A stretch of 64,000 nt of DNA from a bacterium (GCA_017961325.1 JAGCXM010000018.1:1-64000); one strand, 5' to 3'. Positions 1 to 8,466 are shown, numbered from the stretch's first letter. Made by a program: numbers and translations. Notes: generated from the letters alone by a model not told the origin.

Positions 1-355
1 AGGTCAGCCTTGAGCATAGCGTGAAGTTTAGCAGCTTCGTTCGGGAAGAGTTTGGTGAGCGATTTGAAGCGGACTTCTCTGTCAAGGAGTTCCTGCGGAT
101 CGCGGGTCGGCTCTTTGCTGTCAAGCTGGAACGGATTCTTTCCTTCCTTTCTGAGGTCGGGGTTGAATCTGTAAAGCGGCCAGTAGCCAGCTTCGACCGC
201 GAGTTTCTCTTCGTTCTGGCTGTGCGACATGTCGATACCGTGGTTGATGCACGGAGCGTAAGCGATGATGAGTGACGGTCCGTTGTATTTCTCAGCTTCG
301 GTCATAGCTTTGACGAGCTGGTCGTGGTTTGCGCGACAAAAGCAACGCTTGCAAC
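1..355 (-). pseudogene. 5'-truncated partial copy of the PFOR gene 3' end
   Basis: Bases 1-333 match the C-terminal coding part of the complete PFOR gene at 4928-5260 without gaps, with scattered, mostly synonymous substitutions (for example FNPDL for FNPEL). The minus frame is open and would encode about the last 110 PFOR residues seen here; the stop would lie about 50 bp left of the window. At 334-345 the copy carries 12 bases where the intact gene has 10, which shifts the frame, and similarity ends near 357, at the stop of the next gene. So this copy lacks about 90% of the gene on its 5' side. The substitution pattern suggests it diverged while coding, from a paralogue or an older duplication. 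Whether it belongs to a larger repeated block cannot be seen from this window. Confidence 0.8.
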
Positions 356-356
356 A

Positions 357-1310
357 TCAAAAGAATTTTGGAATTATCGGTATTAAAAGGTGCATAATAA
401 ACCACACTAATAAGATGATAACTGCAAAAACTATTGTTTTCAGAATTATACAACAGAATTTGTTCTTAAAAATTGAATCTTTTTCGTCATAAGCAACACG
501 AGTTGTAACGCCGAAAAGTTCAAAAAAGACATTGAAACAACGATTAGTGCTGTAGTCTTTCAAAATTTTTGATGAAAATATTCTTAAAATAATGCTTAAG
601 ATGTAGTATGCTGAAATTATTGTTAAAATACATGTGATTGTAGAGAGTGCGCCGTTTTTTTGCAAAAATTTGAGAAATTCTCTGATAAAATTTACGGTTT
701 TCGCCGCAATTTGGTTTCCAAGCACAGATTTACAGATTTGATCACATGAATCACAGCAACAGAAGGAGACCATATCGTTTAAAGTGATTTTATGGATTTT
801 GTTTTCACTAAAAAGAAAAATTTGAAACGCACATAGGAATATCGTGAACAAAACAAATCCGAATTTCCATTTGTTGCTGACTTCTGTTTTTGAGCGTTCC
901 CAGTCGTGTTTGAGGAGGAGAGCGATTCTGCCTTGAAATTCTTCAATATCATTGCTGTCTGGTGCAGAAATTGGATTTGGTAAAAATTTTCTTAAAATAT
1001 TCAATATTGCATTATCTTCCTCGTCAAACGGATTGAGTCTGCTTTCAAAGAAGGCAATATGCTTTTGGAGTTCAACATAATCCGGGTTGCAGAAGCATTC
1101 GCGAAATGCCAAGTTCAGAGTTTTTGCGGCTTCTAATTTTCTAAGCAAAGTTACAGTTGTTTCGGTTTCTTTCCTTATTCCATTCCGCCATTTTCTTCTT
1201 TCGTCAGTGATGAATTTGAGGGAATTCTTTTTATCGTCTGAGCTTTTCGTGAACCATGCCGTTACGAGAGCAGCTGCTATACCTGTAAAAATTTCAGGCA
1301 AAAGACTCAT
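357..1310 (-). CDS. Multi-pass membrane protein of unknown function
   Basis: 317 residues. The start ATG at 1310 has an AAGGAG ribosome site. There is a short hydrophobic N-terminal segment (about residues 8-20), then a charged ITDERRKWRNGIRK stretch of a kind common after the first segment of small uncharacterised membrane proteins. A soluble part of about 110 residues follows, then three further hydrophobic segments near 150-168, 220-242 and 293-313, and a Cys-rich patch (FCCCDSCDQIC) near 185. No family with a known function was recognised. The stop sits directly against the truncated PFOR copy, so the two are in the same orientation across a rearrangement junction. It could be an accessory gene that arrived with that rearrangement, which is inference. 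Confidence 0.7.
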   Translation of the reverse strand: MSLLPEIFTGIAAALVTAWFTKSSDDKKNSLKFITDERRKWRNGIRKETETTVTLLRKLEAAKTLNLAFRECFCNPDYVELQKHIAFFESRLNPFDEEDNAILNILRKFLPNPISAPDSNDIEEFQGRIALLLKHDWERSKTEVSNKWKFGFVLFTIFLCAFQIFLFSENKIHKITLNDMVSFCCCDSCDQICKSVLGNQIAAKTVNFIREFLKFLQKNGALSTITCILTIISAYYILSIILRIFSSKILKDYSTNRCFNVFFELFGVTTRVAYDEKDSIFKNKFCCIILKTIVFAVIILLVWFIMHLLIPIIPKFF

Positions 1311-1371
1311 TATTTTTTCTCCTTAAAAAATCCTATGCCCGCAGAAACGGGCAAAGGAAAGGTTGATAAAA

Positions 1372-2499
1372 TCACTCCGAGCGGACGCAGCGGACATAGA
1401 GAGGATAGTTTATGTTTTCGCTTTCGATATCTCCGGATGCAAATTTTACAACCCAGACGAAATTATAATCATCCATAGATGAAGACCACAAAGCGTTGGT
1501 ATCACCTAGTTCGCTGTATTTTCCGCTTTCATCCGGATCATAATCACATGAGCAAGCTTCACTGTCCCAGCATTCGTCGAATGAAAGACAAGTGTCAGTA
1601 ACATTGCAACTGCCGCCGCTTTTTGTGCCATGGCAGTTTTTGATGAGTGTTCTGAGTTCGCTGATTGTCGGCAGGCGCCAGTCTCTGAATCCTTCTTCCG
1701 ACAAACTGTCGCAATAGGCTGCAGCGGCTAGACCTGTCATACATGTCGGTGATCTTCTTGACCAGAGCATATTTCTTGCCGGATCATGATAAGATTTGTC
1801 ACATTTTTCTCCAATCCAAGAATAGCCTGAATTACATTTAAACCGGCATTCTGTTGTGCTTGGTTCTTCGTTGTGTCTGCTTTTGTTTGTCGGTAGCCAA
1901 CTGTATCCGTTCCATGTTTGCGTTATTTGTGAAACCGTGTTCCAGTTTGCGTTTCGAGGCAAGTCCGTGCAGTCGGCTGTTCTTGTCTGTGCAGTTTCGC
2001 ATTTTCCGTTGTTCCATGAATAGCCGCTTGTGCATTTTGAACGGACGCAGCGGACGTGATAATTTTCATGAAATTCTATAAGTTCAGTCTGCATGTGGTC
2101 TTCTAGAAACATTACAGCCCACATAGCCGTTGTATAGTTGATATCGGAGCCTTTATCGTTTGTCCAAAGCCAGACATCGCCTGTTTTGATGTAATAAATC
2201 TCTTTGTTTTCTCTATATTCAAAAAGACAATAAATGTCATTCTCCAGACAAGGATTGCCCGTGTAGTTTTTAACTACTGTTTCGAGTTCCTCGGCTGACG
2301 GTAAATGCCAGTCGTCATGCCCGCGCTCCCTTAAATTTGTGCAATAATCCTGTGCCTCATACCAGTTCATTTCGTAGGAAGAGAGCGACGACCAGCTGAT
2401 GCTGTTTTCAAGATCGATCTCGGCTATTTCATCGTGTCCGCATGACGCCAAAATCACGGAAAAGAGACAAATCGTGATAAGTAAACAGATATTTTTCAT
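1372..2499 (-). CDS. Lipoprotein with two DUF1566 (Lcl-type) domains
   Basis: 375 residues. A signal peptide ends in a lipobox (VILASC, Cys about 20), so it is predicted to be a lipoprotein. Two DUF1566 copies are visible: residues about 33-155 (WYEAQDYC, DWHLPSAEEL, YHVRCVRS) and about 240-375 (AAAAYCDSL, DWRLPTISEL, LYVRCVRSE). Between them lie short Cys-rich linkers (SGYSWNNGKCE, SGYSWIGEKCD). DUF1566 resembles C-type-lectin/formylglycine-enzyme-like surface folds, and its function is usually unknown. The start has a GGAGG site. It lies downstream of two other secreted-protein genes on the same strand and has a paralogue at 25882-26844. Confidence 0.85.
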   Translation of the reverse strand: MKNICLLITICLFSVILASCGHDEIAEIDLENSISWSSLSSYEMNWYEAQDYCTNLRERGHDDWHLPSAEELETVVKNYTGNPCLENDIYCLFEYRENKEIYYIKTGDVWLWTNDKGSDINYTTAMWAVMFLEDHMQTELIEFHENYHVRCVRSKCTSGYSWNNGKCETAQTRTADCTDLPRNANWNTVSQITQTWNGYSWLPTNKSRHNEEPSTTECRFKCNSGYSWIGEKCDKSYHDPARNMLWSRRSPTCMTGLAAAAYCDSLSEEGFRDWRLPTISELRTLIKNCHGTKSGGSCNVTDTCLSFDECWDSEACSCDYDPDESGKYSELGDTNALWSSSMDDYNFVWVVKFASGDIESENINYPLYVRCVRSE

Positions 2500-2509
2500 T
2501 TTTCGCCTC

Positions 2510-3073
2510 CTACCAGTTAAATGTCAGATAAAACGAGTTCTCAAGCGGGTTCGCTCCGAAGGAAAGTTTTGTTTTTTTCGCTTCCTTTTCTTCCTCGAAC
2601 TCAATGCTGTAAAACACTATCCCGGTTGTTATCAAAGCCGCACCGAGAGCAACTCCGGCAGCACCGAGAGCCAAGAACATCATTCTGTCGTCATCGGCGT
2701 TTTTTGCCTTTTTCCTGTATTTTTCGGCATCTTCCTGGAAAGTGGCGTTGTGGCAGGCATCAGTGTATTTGTCGTGCCACTTTTTTGAATCGCTCATTTC
2801 ATAGAACGAAAATCCGCCGAGCCCGGCAAGAACGACTCCGGAAACAACAAGCGTAGTTGTCGCGATTATCATTCTTTTACGCTTAGTAAACTGCGCATTT
2901 TCCAGCTTTTCGGCCGTTTCTTCTTCCTGCCTTCGGGTTTCGAACTCCTTTTTTGTCTCTTCGCTCTGCTGACCGCTGATTTCGTCAAGCGTCCTCGGCG
3001 CGGCTGTCAGAGTGAAGCTGCCGAAGCAGAGAGTCACGGCGAGTAATATTGCACAAAAATTCAATGATTTCAT
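2510..3073 (-). CDS. Secreted or membrane protein with two hydrophobic segments
   Basis: I chose ATG 3073, which gives a clean signal peptide (MKSLNFCAILLAVTLCFGSF, cleavage near TAA-PRT), over the upstream TTG at 3088, which lacks ribosome-site spacing. After a charged helix rich in E/K/R (about 35-65) come two hydrophobic segments (about 70-95 and 130-155) separated by a charged loop with one Cys, then a short C-terminal part ending in an aromatic strand (FYLTFNW). The build (signal, charged region, two hydrophobic segments, beta-like last strand) resembles the product of 10555-11334. No named family was recognised. The gene starts 18 bp after the lipoprotein gene at 3092 ends, so they are probably one operon. 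Confidence 0.7.
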   Translation of the reverse strand: MKSLNFCAILLAVTLCFGSFTLTAAPRTLDEISGQQSEETKKEFETRRQEEETAEKLENAQFTKRKRMIIATTTLVVSGVVLAGLGGFSFYEMSDSKKWHDKYTDACHNATFQEDAEKYRKKAKNADDDRMMFLALGAAGVALGAALITTGIVFYSIEFEEEKEAKKTKLSFGANPLENSFYLTFNW

Positions 3074-3091
3074 TTCGTTACCATCCAAAAG

Positions 3092-3706
3092 CTATTCATC
3101 TGATTTCTCTTCTTTCGGAGCCGGTGCCGGATTCTGTCTGACAGCTTCCTTGAAAATTTTCGGAGCAGCTTCGGGTTTTCCGCCTTTTTCTTCCGGGATT
3201 CTCAGGCAGCCCTGACAGTTTCCCGTCTCGCAGGAAAGCTGGCAGTATCTGAAAGCATCGCTTCTTTCGACAGAAACTTCGTCGTAAATGACAAGCTTAA
3301 GGGCGATTCCCTTGACCCACGCCGTTTTTTTACCGTCTTTGTTCTCCTCTTTAAGCATAGTGATGATCATTCCGTCTGCGTTTGAGTTTTGAATCGCATT
3401 GAATGCGGCAAGTTTTGCGAGAGGGGAAAGCTTTTCGATTTCAACCGCAGAATTTTTTGAAAAAAGGTTGAGTTTCATTCCGCTTGCAGCTTCCAAACTT
3501 ACCGCCTCTTTTGTTTTGTTGTCGGCCTTTCCCTCGATAAAACCCTGAACCTGAAACCCGATTTCGATCGGGCGCGACCAGACATGCATCGCCTCGGGAG
3601 CGAGTTTTGCCTCTTTTGAAACACTCATCGTAGAAATCTGCGAAGCGCAGGAGCAGAGCATTGCGAAAACAACCGCAGCAAGTGTAAATCCGAAAAATCT
3701 TTTCAT
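3092..3706 (-). CDS. Lipoprotein of unknown function
   Basis: The true start is ATG 3706, with GGAGGA 5-10 bp upstream; the longer frame from TTG 3718 overlaps that site. The signal peptide ends in a lipobox (AMLCSC, Cys about 20 from the chosen start). The mature part of about 180 residues includes KLAAFNAIQNSNADGMIITM, which looks like a small alpha/beta domain, a Cys cluster near the C-terminus (CQLSCETGNCQGC) and a Pro/Ala/Glu/Lys tail. Family not recognised. It is the first gene of a run of secreted-protein genes reading to 1372. Confidence 0.7.
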   Translation of the reverse strand: MKRFFGFTLAAVVFAMLCSCASQISTMSVSKEAKLAPEAMHVWSRPIEIGFQVQGFIEGKADNKTKEAVSLEAASGMKLNLFSKNSAVEIEKLSPLAKLAAFNAIQNSNADGMIITMLKEENKDGKKTAWVKGIALKLVIYDEVSVERSDAFRYCQLSCETGNCQGCLRIPEEKGGKPEAAPKIFKEAVRQNPAPAPKEEKSDE

Positions 3707-3822
3707 CTTTTCCTCCAATAAAAAAAATTAGTAAAAAATATAAAACGGGAGACAAAAACCTTTTGAAAACTCAAAACTATCGGAATTTTTTGAACTTTCT
3801 CTGAAAAATTTTCCTAAAAAAC

Positions 3823-3850
3823 TTGACTTTAATGCAAAATTAGATATAAT
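3823..3850 (+). promoter_or_regulatory. Predicted sigma70-type promoter
   Basis: TTGACT at 3823-3828 and a perfect TATAAT at 3845-3850 are separated by 16 bp in AT-rich DNA. Transcription would start about 3857, at the edge of the heptamer repeat, and run toward the gene pair at 4173-4687, giving a leader of about 310 nt. Confidence 0.55.
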
Positions 3851-3858
3851 TAAAATCG

Positions 3859-3898
3859 GATTCTTGATTCTTGATTCTTTATTCTTGATTCTTGATTC
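3859..3898. repeat. Heptamer tandem repeat (GATTCTT), 5.7 copies
   Basis: Five full units and one partial unit are seen; the fourth unit reads TATTCTT. The array begins about nine bases after the predicted -10 hexamer of a plus-strand promoter, so changes in copy number would alter the transcript leader, not a protein. Confidence 0.85.
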
Positions 3899-3999
3899 AC
3901 AAAATTTGTATTTTCTATTAACAAGGCTCATCCTCTCAAAAAATCAAACGCGACATATAATAAGGAAAGGTGAGAGAAAGGCAAGAAATTTTAAAACAG

Positions 4000-4095
4000 C
4001 ACACGCCCTCGTCGCTTCGCGCCACTCCCGCTAACTTAGCGGGAGAATAGAATCAATTCAAAGGTGAACGGTGCTTCGACAGGCTCAGCAACCGA
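4000..4095. repeat. Dispersed repeat elements, first copy
   Basis: Two modules recur at 4720-4772 in the opposite order. The 26-bp module at 4000-4025 (CACACGCC.TCGTCGCTT.GCGCCAC) matches 4747-4772 with two differences. The 23-bp module at 4073-4095 (GCTTCGACAGGCTCAGCAAC...) matches about 4720-4742. Between the modules is an inverted repeat, CTCCCGCT/AGCGGGAG (4025-4032, 4038-4045). The copies bracket the small gene pair at 4173-4687. Confidence 0.75.
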
Positions 4096-4172
4096 GATCG
4101 GTTTTGCCACTTGTTTTCAAGCGTTTTTGTGCTATAATCCGCAGGTTTTTTGAGACGGAGGAGATTTTTAGC

Positions 4173-4403
4173 ATGATGCGAAAAGAATTTTGTGAAAAAG
4201 ACGGAATATTGATTACTTATACAGAAAACGATGTCTGTTTTGAGGAATGCAGCACTGCAAGGGCTGTGTTGCTGAGAAATGACGGAACGGTGATTCACTC
4301 CAACTTTGATTCCGAAAGAGATGCTTTTTTTAAGGAATATCTCAAAAAAATTTATCCTGCAATAACGACATTCCGTTCTCTTGATTCTTTGGAGAGTGCA
4401 TAA
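4173..4403 (+). CDS. Small protein upstream of and coupled to a DUF4160 protein
   Basis: About 76 residues. The start ATG at 4173 (or 4176) follows a GGAGGAG site; the longer frame from 4071 has no ribosome site and runs through a repeat. The protein is hydrophilic with no obvious catalytic motif and ends in a helix-like FKEYLKKIYPAITTFRSLDSLESA. Its stop overlaps the next start (TAATG), so the pair is translationally coupled. DUF4160 genes typically sit beside a small DUF2442-type partner in toxin-antitoxin-like pairs. This one occupies the partner position, but I cannot assign it to DUF2442. Confidence 0.65.
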   Translation: MMRKEFCEKDGILITYTENDVCFEECSTARAVLLRNDGTVIHSNFDSERDAFFKEYLKKIYPAITTFRSLDSLESA

Positions 4404-4687
4404 TGCCTGAGTTTCTTCGTGCAGCAGGATTCAAGATCTATTTCTGGTCAAATGAGAAAAACGAGCCGATTCATTTTCACATAACACAAGGAAATCCAAC
4501 GGAAAACGACACGAAAATCTGGGTGCTTTCCAGCGGTTCATTCCAGTTGGCTCACAATAAAGGTCGTGTTTCCGAAAAAGATTTGTCCCGTATTTTTTCT
4601 GCTATGCAGATTTATTATTTTGAATTCGTAAATTTCTGGAAAGATTTCCACGGCGGAGAAGTCCGCTTCAAAGACAAGGAAAACTAA
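4403..4687 (+). CDS. DUF4160 family protein, toxin-antitoxin-like
   Basis: 94 residues with the DUF4160 pattern: MPEFLRAAGFKIYFWSNEKNE, then a conserved HFH motif (PIHFHIT) about residues 28-33, and a helical C-terminus ending FWKDFHGGEVRFK. DUF4160 is a widespread small family of unproven biochemical role that often occurs in two-gene accessory cassettes and is suspected to be part of a toxin-antitoxin system. It overlaps the preceding gene by one base. Flanking dispersed repeats fit a mobile cassette. Confidence 0.75.
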   Translation: MPEFLRAAGFKIYFWSNEKNEPIHFHITQGNPTENDTKIWVLSSGSFQLAHNKGRVSEKDLSRIFSAMQIYYFEFVNFWKDFHGGEVRFKDKEN

Positions 4688-4719
4688 TTTCTTTTAACCG
4701 AACTTACAACTACAAAGCT

Positions 4720-4772
4720 TGCTTCGACAGGCTCAGCAACCGATGACACACGCCTTCGTCGCTTTGCGCCAC
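4720..4772. repeat. Dispersed repeat elements, second copy
   Basis: The GCTTCGACAGGCTCAGCAAC module (about 4720-4742) is followed directly by the CACACGCCTTCGTCGCTTTG... module (4747-4772). Both occur at 4000-4095, in reverse order and further apart. The following stretch, ACTTGCCACTGGCAACTTG, is a further small dyad. Confidence 0.75.
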
Positions 4773-4820
4773 CGGATCAACTTGCCACTGGCAACTTGAT
4801 TCTAACTTAGAAGGAGAAAT

Positions 4821-4846
4821 AAAAAAAACGGGGGCCTGAGCCCCCG
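4821..4846 (-). terminator. Rho-independent terminator of the PFOR gene
   Basis: A 7-bp stem CGGGGGC/GCCCCCG (4829-4835, 4840-4846) with a 4-nt loop is followed, on the minus strand, by a run of eight T (4821-4828). It lies 30 bp past the PFOR stop. Confidence 0.9.
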
Positions 4847-4875
4847 CTTAAACCAATAAAGGTGAGGTCTAACGA

Positions 4876-7800
4876 CTAAAGAATATCGTTGTCGTTGAGT
4901 TTTTTGAGTCTCTCGTAACGGTCTTTGAGGTCAGCCTTGAGCATAGCGTGAAGTTTCGCAGCTTCGTTCGGGAAGAGTTTGGTGAGCGATTTGAAGCGTA
5001 CTTCTCTGTCAAGGAGTTCCTGCGGATCGCGGGTCGGCTCTTTGCTGTCAAGCTGGAACGGATTCTTTCCTTCCTTTCTGAGTTCCGGATTGAATCTGTA
5101 AAGAGGCCAGTAGCCGGCTTCGACCGCAAGTTTCTCTTCGTTCTGGCTGTGCGACATGTCGATACCGTGGTTGATGCACGGAGCGTAAGCGATGATGAGT
5201 GAAGGTCCGTTGTATTTCTCAGCTTCGGTCATAGCCTTTACAAGCTGGTCGTGGTTTGCGCCCATTGCGACGCTTGCAACGTAGATGTAACCGTAAGTCA
5301 TCGAAATCATTCCGAGATCTTTCTTTCTTACTTTCTTTCCGCTTGTCGCGAATTTCGCTGTCTGGCCGAACTGGGATGCCTTTGAAGCCTGACCGCCCGT
5401 ATTGGAGTAAACTTCTGTATCGAGAACGAGGATATTGACGTTTTCGCCGCTTGCGAGAACGTGGTCAAGACCGCCGTAACCGATATCGTAAGCCCATCCG
5501 TCGCCGCCGAGGATCCAGATCGATTTCTTGACGATGTAGTCGCTGAGATCGTAGATCCTGTCGAGCGTTTCGCAGCACGGATCGCCGTTTGCGAGGACGT
5601 TCATGATCTTCGGGTAGAGCTCTTTCGTCTTTTCTGCGTCTTCCTTGTTGTCGATCCATTCCTGGAAGAGTTTTTTAGCTTCTTCGCAGAGTGTGTCGCC
5701 GCATTCGCAGGTCGGTTTTTCGATAGCTTTCTTCATGAGAGCTTCGAGAGTATTTCTTTTCTGTTTTACAGCGAGAGCGATACCGAAGCCGTGCTCTGCG
5801 TTGTCTTCAAAAAGGCTGTTTGCCCATGCCGGACCCATGCCGTTTTTGTTCTTGCAGTAAGGAATCGTCGGAGCGGTTCCGCCGTAGATCGAGGAGCAGC
5901 CCGTTGCGTTGGAAACTATCATTCTGTCGCCGAAAAGCTGAGTGATGAGTTTGACATACGGAGTTTCGCCGCAGCCTTCGCATGCACCGCTGAACTCAAA
6001 GAGCGGCTGCTGGAGCTGGCTGCCTTTAACCGTGTTCTTCGGAAGGAGGTCGTCCTTTACCGGAACATTGATCGAGAAGTCGTTGTTTGCAGCTTCTTCG
6101 TCAACGATTTCGCCGAAGTGAACCATTTCGAGTGCTTTGTTCTTCGCGATGCAGACATCAGCGCAGTTTCCGCAGCCGAGGCAGTCCATCGGGTAAACCT
6201 GCATTCTGAATTTGAGACCTTCGAGACCTTTGCCGATAGCTTTTACGGTCTTGAAAGTTTCAGGAGCGTCAGCCATTTCTTCTTCGGTAAGAAGGACAGG
6301 TCTGATAGCAGCGTGCGGGCAGACGAACGAGCATTTGTTGCACTGGATGCAGTTTTCGGGGATCCATTTCGGAAGTTTGATCGCGACGCCGCGTTTTTCG
6401 AATTTCGTGGTTCCGGTCGGGAACGAGCCGTCGGGACCCGGAAGTTCGCCATGAACGTCGTTAGCGAATCTGCTGACAGGAAGGTCGTCGCCGTTCTGAC
6501 GTGCGATCGGGTTGATGATCTCTTCGACCATATACTGCTCAAGGTCACTCGAGTATGCTTCGTGAACTTTGTGGATGTCGATCTCTACTTCCTTGGAGTT
6601 GAGCCAAGCTTCCTTATCGTATTTGAGTTCCTTGATTTCGGTGCCGGCAGCGTCAACAGCAGCGTTGTTCATGTCAACGATGTTCTGACCTTTCTTGCCG
6701 TAGGATTTCTGGTTGGCGTTTTTAAGGCTTGCAACTGCCTGGTCGAAAGGAATAACTTCGGAAAGTTTGAAGAATGCGGTGAGCATTATCATGTTGATTC
6801 TCTTTCCGAGGCCGAGTCCTTCGGCGATCTTGACAGCATCGATTATGAAAACTCTGCCGTTCTTCTTTGCGATGTCCTTCTTGAGGGCAGCCGGAAGGTT
6901 CTCTTCAGTCTCTTTTTCGTTCCAGTTGGTGTTGAGAACGAAGATACCGCCGTCTTTAAGGTTCTTGCTGAGGTCGTACATATTTACATAAGCCTGATTG
7001 TGGCAAGCGATGTAGTCTGCAGTCGTGATGAGATACGGAGATTTGATCTTCTCGTGGCCGAATCTGAGGTGGCTGACTGTGAGACCGCCCGATTTTTTCG
7101 AGTCGTAAGAGAAGTAGCCCTGTGCGTACTGTTTGGTTTCGTCGCCGATGATCTTGATTGCGTTCTTGGAAGCGCCGACCGTACCGTCAGAACCGAGACC
7201 GTAAAGCATGCACTGAACGGTTCCCTTCGGAACTGTGTCGAGGATCCCGTATTTGAGCGATCTGTAGGTGACATCGTCTTCGATACCGACTGTGAAGTGG
7301 TTCTTCGGCTCTCTCGATTTGAGGTTGTCGAAAACAGCCTTGACCATGCCGGGCGTGAATTCTTTCGAGGAAAGACCGTAGATACCGCCGACAACTTTGA
7401 TCGATTCGTTTCTGTTGTAGAGAACAGTGGAAACGTCTTTGAAAAGCGGTTCGCCTTCGCTGCCCGGCTCTTTTGTTCTGTCGAGAACGGCGATAGCTTT
7501 AACAGATGCGGGGATCGCTCTCATAAGGTGTTCCGCGCTGAACGGTCTGAAAAGACGTACTTTTACGAGACCGACTTTTTCGCCCTGTTTGAGCAGGTAG
7601 TCGATGGTCTCTTCGATCGTGTCGCATGCGCTGCCCATAGCGATGATGACTCTCTCAGCTTCAGGATCGCCGTAGTAGTCGAAAAGGTGGTAGCTTCTGC
7701 CGGTGAGCTTCGAAACTGCGTCAAAAGCTTCCTGAACGATCATCGGAGCCTGATCGTAGTAGGTGTTGCAGGCTTCTCTTGCCTGGAAGAAGATGTCGGG

Positions 7801-8466
7801 GTTCTGAGCCGAGCCCTTGAGAACAGGTCTTTCGGGGCGGAGAGCTCTTTCTTTGAAGTCAGCGATAGCGTCGTAAGGAACTATCGTTTTGATATCTTCG
7901 TCGTCGAGTATCTCGATTTTTGAGATTTCGTGGCTTGTTCTGAAGCCGTCGAAGAAGTGGATGAAAGGAAGTCTTGCCTTAAGCGCCGAAACGTGTGTTG
8001 CAAGCGCGAGGTCGTAAGCTTCCTGGACCGATGTGCTGGAGATCATGCAGACGCCTGTCTGACGGCATGCCATAACGTCGGTGTGGTCGCCGAAAATCGA
8101 AAGCGCGTGGCTTGCGATCGCTCTTGCGGTGACGTGGAAAACGCCCGGAAGAAGCTCGCCGGCGATTTTGTAAAGGTTGGGGATCATAAGAAGAAGACCC
8201 TGGGAAGCGGTGTAAGTCGTGGTGAGAGCACCGCCGCTGAGGGATCCGTGGACAGCACCGCTTGCGCCGCCTTCGGACTGAAGTTCAGCTACGATAAGGT
8301 CGTTTCCGAAAATGTTCTTTTTGCCGTTTGCGCTCCATTCGTCGGTAACTTCGGCCATCGGCGAACTCGGAGTGATAGGATAGATCGCCGCAACTTCAGT
8401 CATCGGGAAACTTGCGTAAGCGACCGCCGTGTTTCCGTCAACACATTTCATAGTTTTTTTTGCCAT
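4876..8466 (-). CDS. nifJ: Pyruvate:ferredoxin (flavodoxin) oxidoreductase, single-chain
   Basis: 1196 residues, the usual length for homodimeric PFOR. It oxidises pyruvate with CoA to acetyl-CoA and CO2 and reduces ferredoxin in the cytoplasm. The N-terminal pyrimidine-binding domain begins MKCVDGNTAVAYASFPMTEV. A central ferredoxin domain carries two 4Fe-4S motifs (CIQCNKCSFVCP and CLGCGNCADVC). A further cluster and the thiamine-PP domain follow (CEGCGETPYVKL, then GDGWAYDIGYGGLDHVLASG and NTGGQASKASQFG). The start has a GGAGG site, and a strong terminator follows the stop. A diverged partial copy of the 3' end lies at 1-355. Confidence 0.97.
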   Translation of the reverse strand: MAKKTMKCVDGNTAVAYASFPMTEVAAIYPITPSSPMAEVTDEWSANGKKNIFGNDLIVAELQSEGGASGAVHGSLSGGALTTTYTASQGLLLMIPNLYKIAGELLPGVFHVTARAIASHALSIFGDHTDVMACRQTGVCMISSTSVQEAYDLALATHVSALKARLPFIHFFDGFRTSHEISKIEILDDEDIKTIVPYDAIADFKERALRPERPVLKGSAQNPDIFFQAREACNTYYDQAPMIVQEAFDAVSKLTGRSYHLFDYYGDPEAERVIIAMGSACDTIEETIDYLLKQGEKVGLVKVRLFRPFSAEHLMRAIPASVKAIAVLDRTKEPGSEGEPLFKDVSTVLYNRNESIKVVGGIYGLSSKEFTPGMVKAVFDNLKSREPKNHFTVGIEDDVTYRSLKYGILDTVPKGTVQCMLYGLGSDGTVGASKNAIKIIGDETKQYAQGYFSYDSKKSGGLTVSHLRFGHEKIKSPYLITTADYIACHNQAYVNMYDLSKNLKDGGIFVLNTNWNEKETEENLPAALKKDIAKKNGRVFIIDAVKIAEGLGLGKRINMIMLTAFFKLSEVIPFDQAVASLKNANQKSYGKKGQNIVDMNNAAVDAAGTEIKELKYDKEAWLNSKEVEIDIHKVHEAYSSDLEQYMVEEIINPIARQNGDDLPVSRFANDVHGELPGPDGSFPTGTTKFEKRGVAIKLPKWIPENCIQCNKCSFVCPHAAIRPVLLTEEEMADAPETFKTVKAIGKGLEGLKFRMQVYPMDCLGCGNCADVCIAKNKALEMVHFGEIVDEEAANNDFSINVPVKDDLLPKNTVKGSQLQQPLFEFSGACEGCGETPYVKLITQLFGDRMIVSNATGCSSIYGGTAPTIPYCKNKNGMGPAWANSLFEDNAEHGFGIALAVKQKRNTLEALMKKAIEKPTCECGDTLCEEAKKLFQEWIDNKEDAEKTKELYPKIMNVLANGDPCCETLDRIYDLSDYIVKKSIWILGGDGWAYDIGYGGLDHVLASGENVNILVLDTEVYSNTGGQASKASQFGQTAKFATSGKKVRKKDLGMISMTYGYIYVASVAMGANHDQLVKAMTEAEKYNGPSLIIAYAPCINHGIDMSHSQNEEKLAVEAGYWPLYRFNPELRKEGKNPFQLDSKEPTRDPQELLDREVRFKSLTKLFPNEAAKLHAMLKADLKDRYERLKKLNDNDIL

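Larger units (their letters stand above)
3707..4172. other. 466-bp gap with promoter, tandem repeat, hairpin and dispersed repeats
   Basis: No convincing gene is present. The short reading frame at 3728-3931 is only the translation of a heptamer repeat. The gap holds a near-consensus plus-strand promoter (3823-3850), a heptamer tandem repeat (3859-3898), a repeat element shared with 4720-4772, an 8-bp-stem hairpin (4025-4032 with 4038-4045) and the ribosome site of the next gene. Confidence 0.7.

Noticed and set aside
3858-3900. CRISPR array
   Set aside because: Units are 7 bp and contiguous, without spacers, and no cas gene is present; no CRISPR array was seen anywhere in the window.
3728-3931. 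67-aa frame with repeated ESRIKN units
   Set aside because: It is produced by the heptamer repeat, has no ribosome site and no homologue-like features.
5461-7923. 820-aa open frame on the plus strand opposite PFOR
   Set aside because: It is the antisense shadow of the well-conserved PFOR gene, with no ribosome site and an unnatural Val/Phe/Asp/Arg-rich composition.
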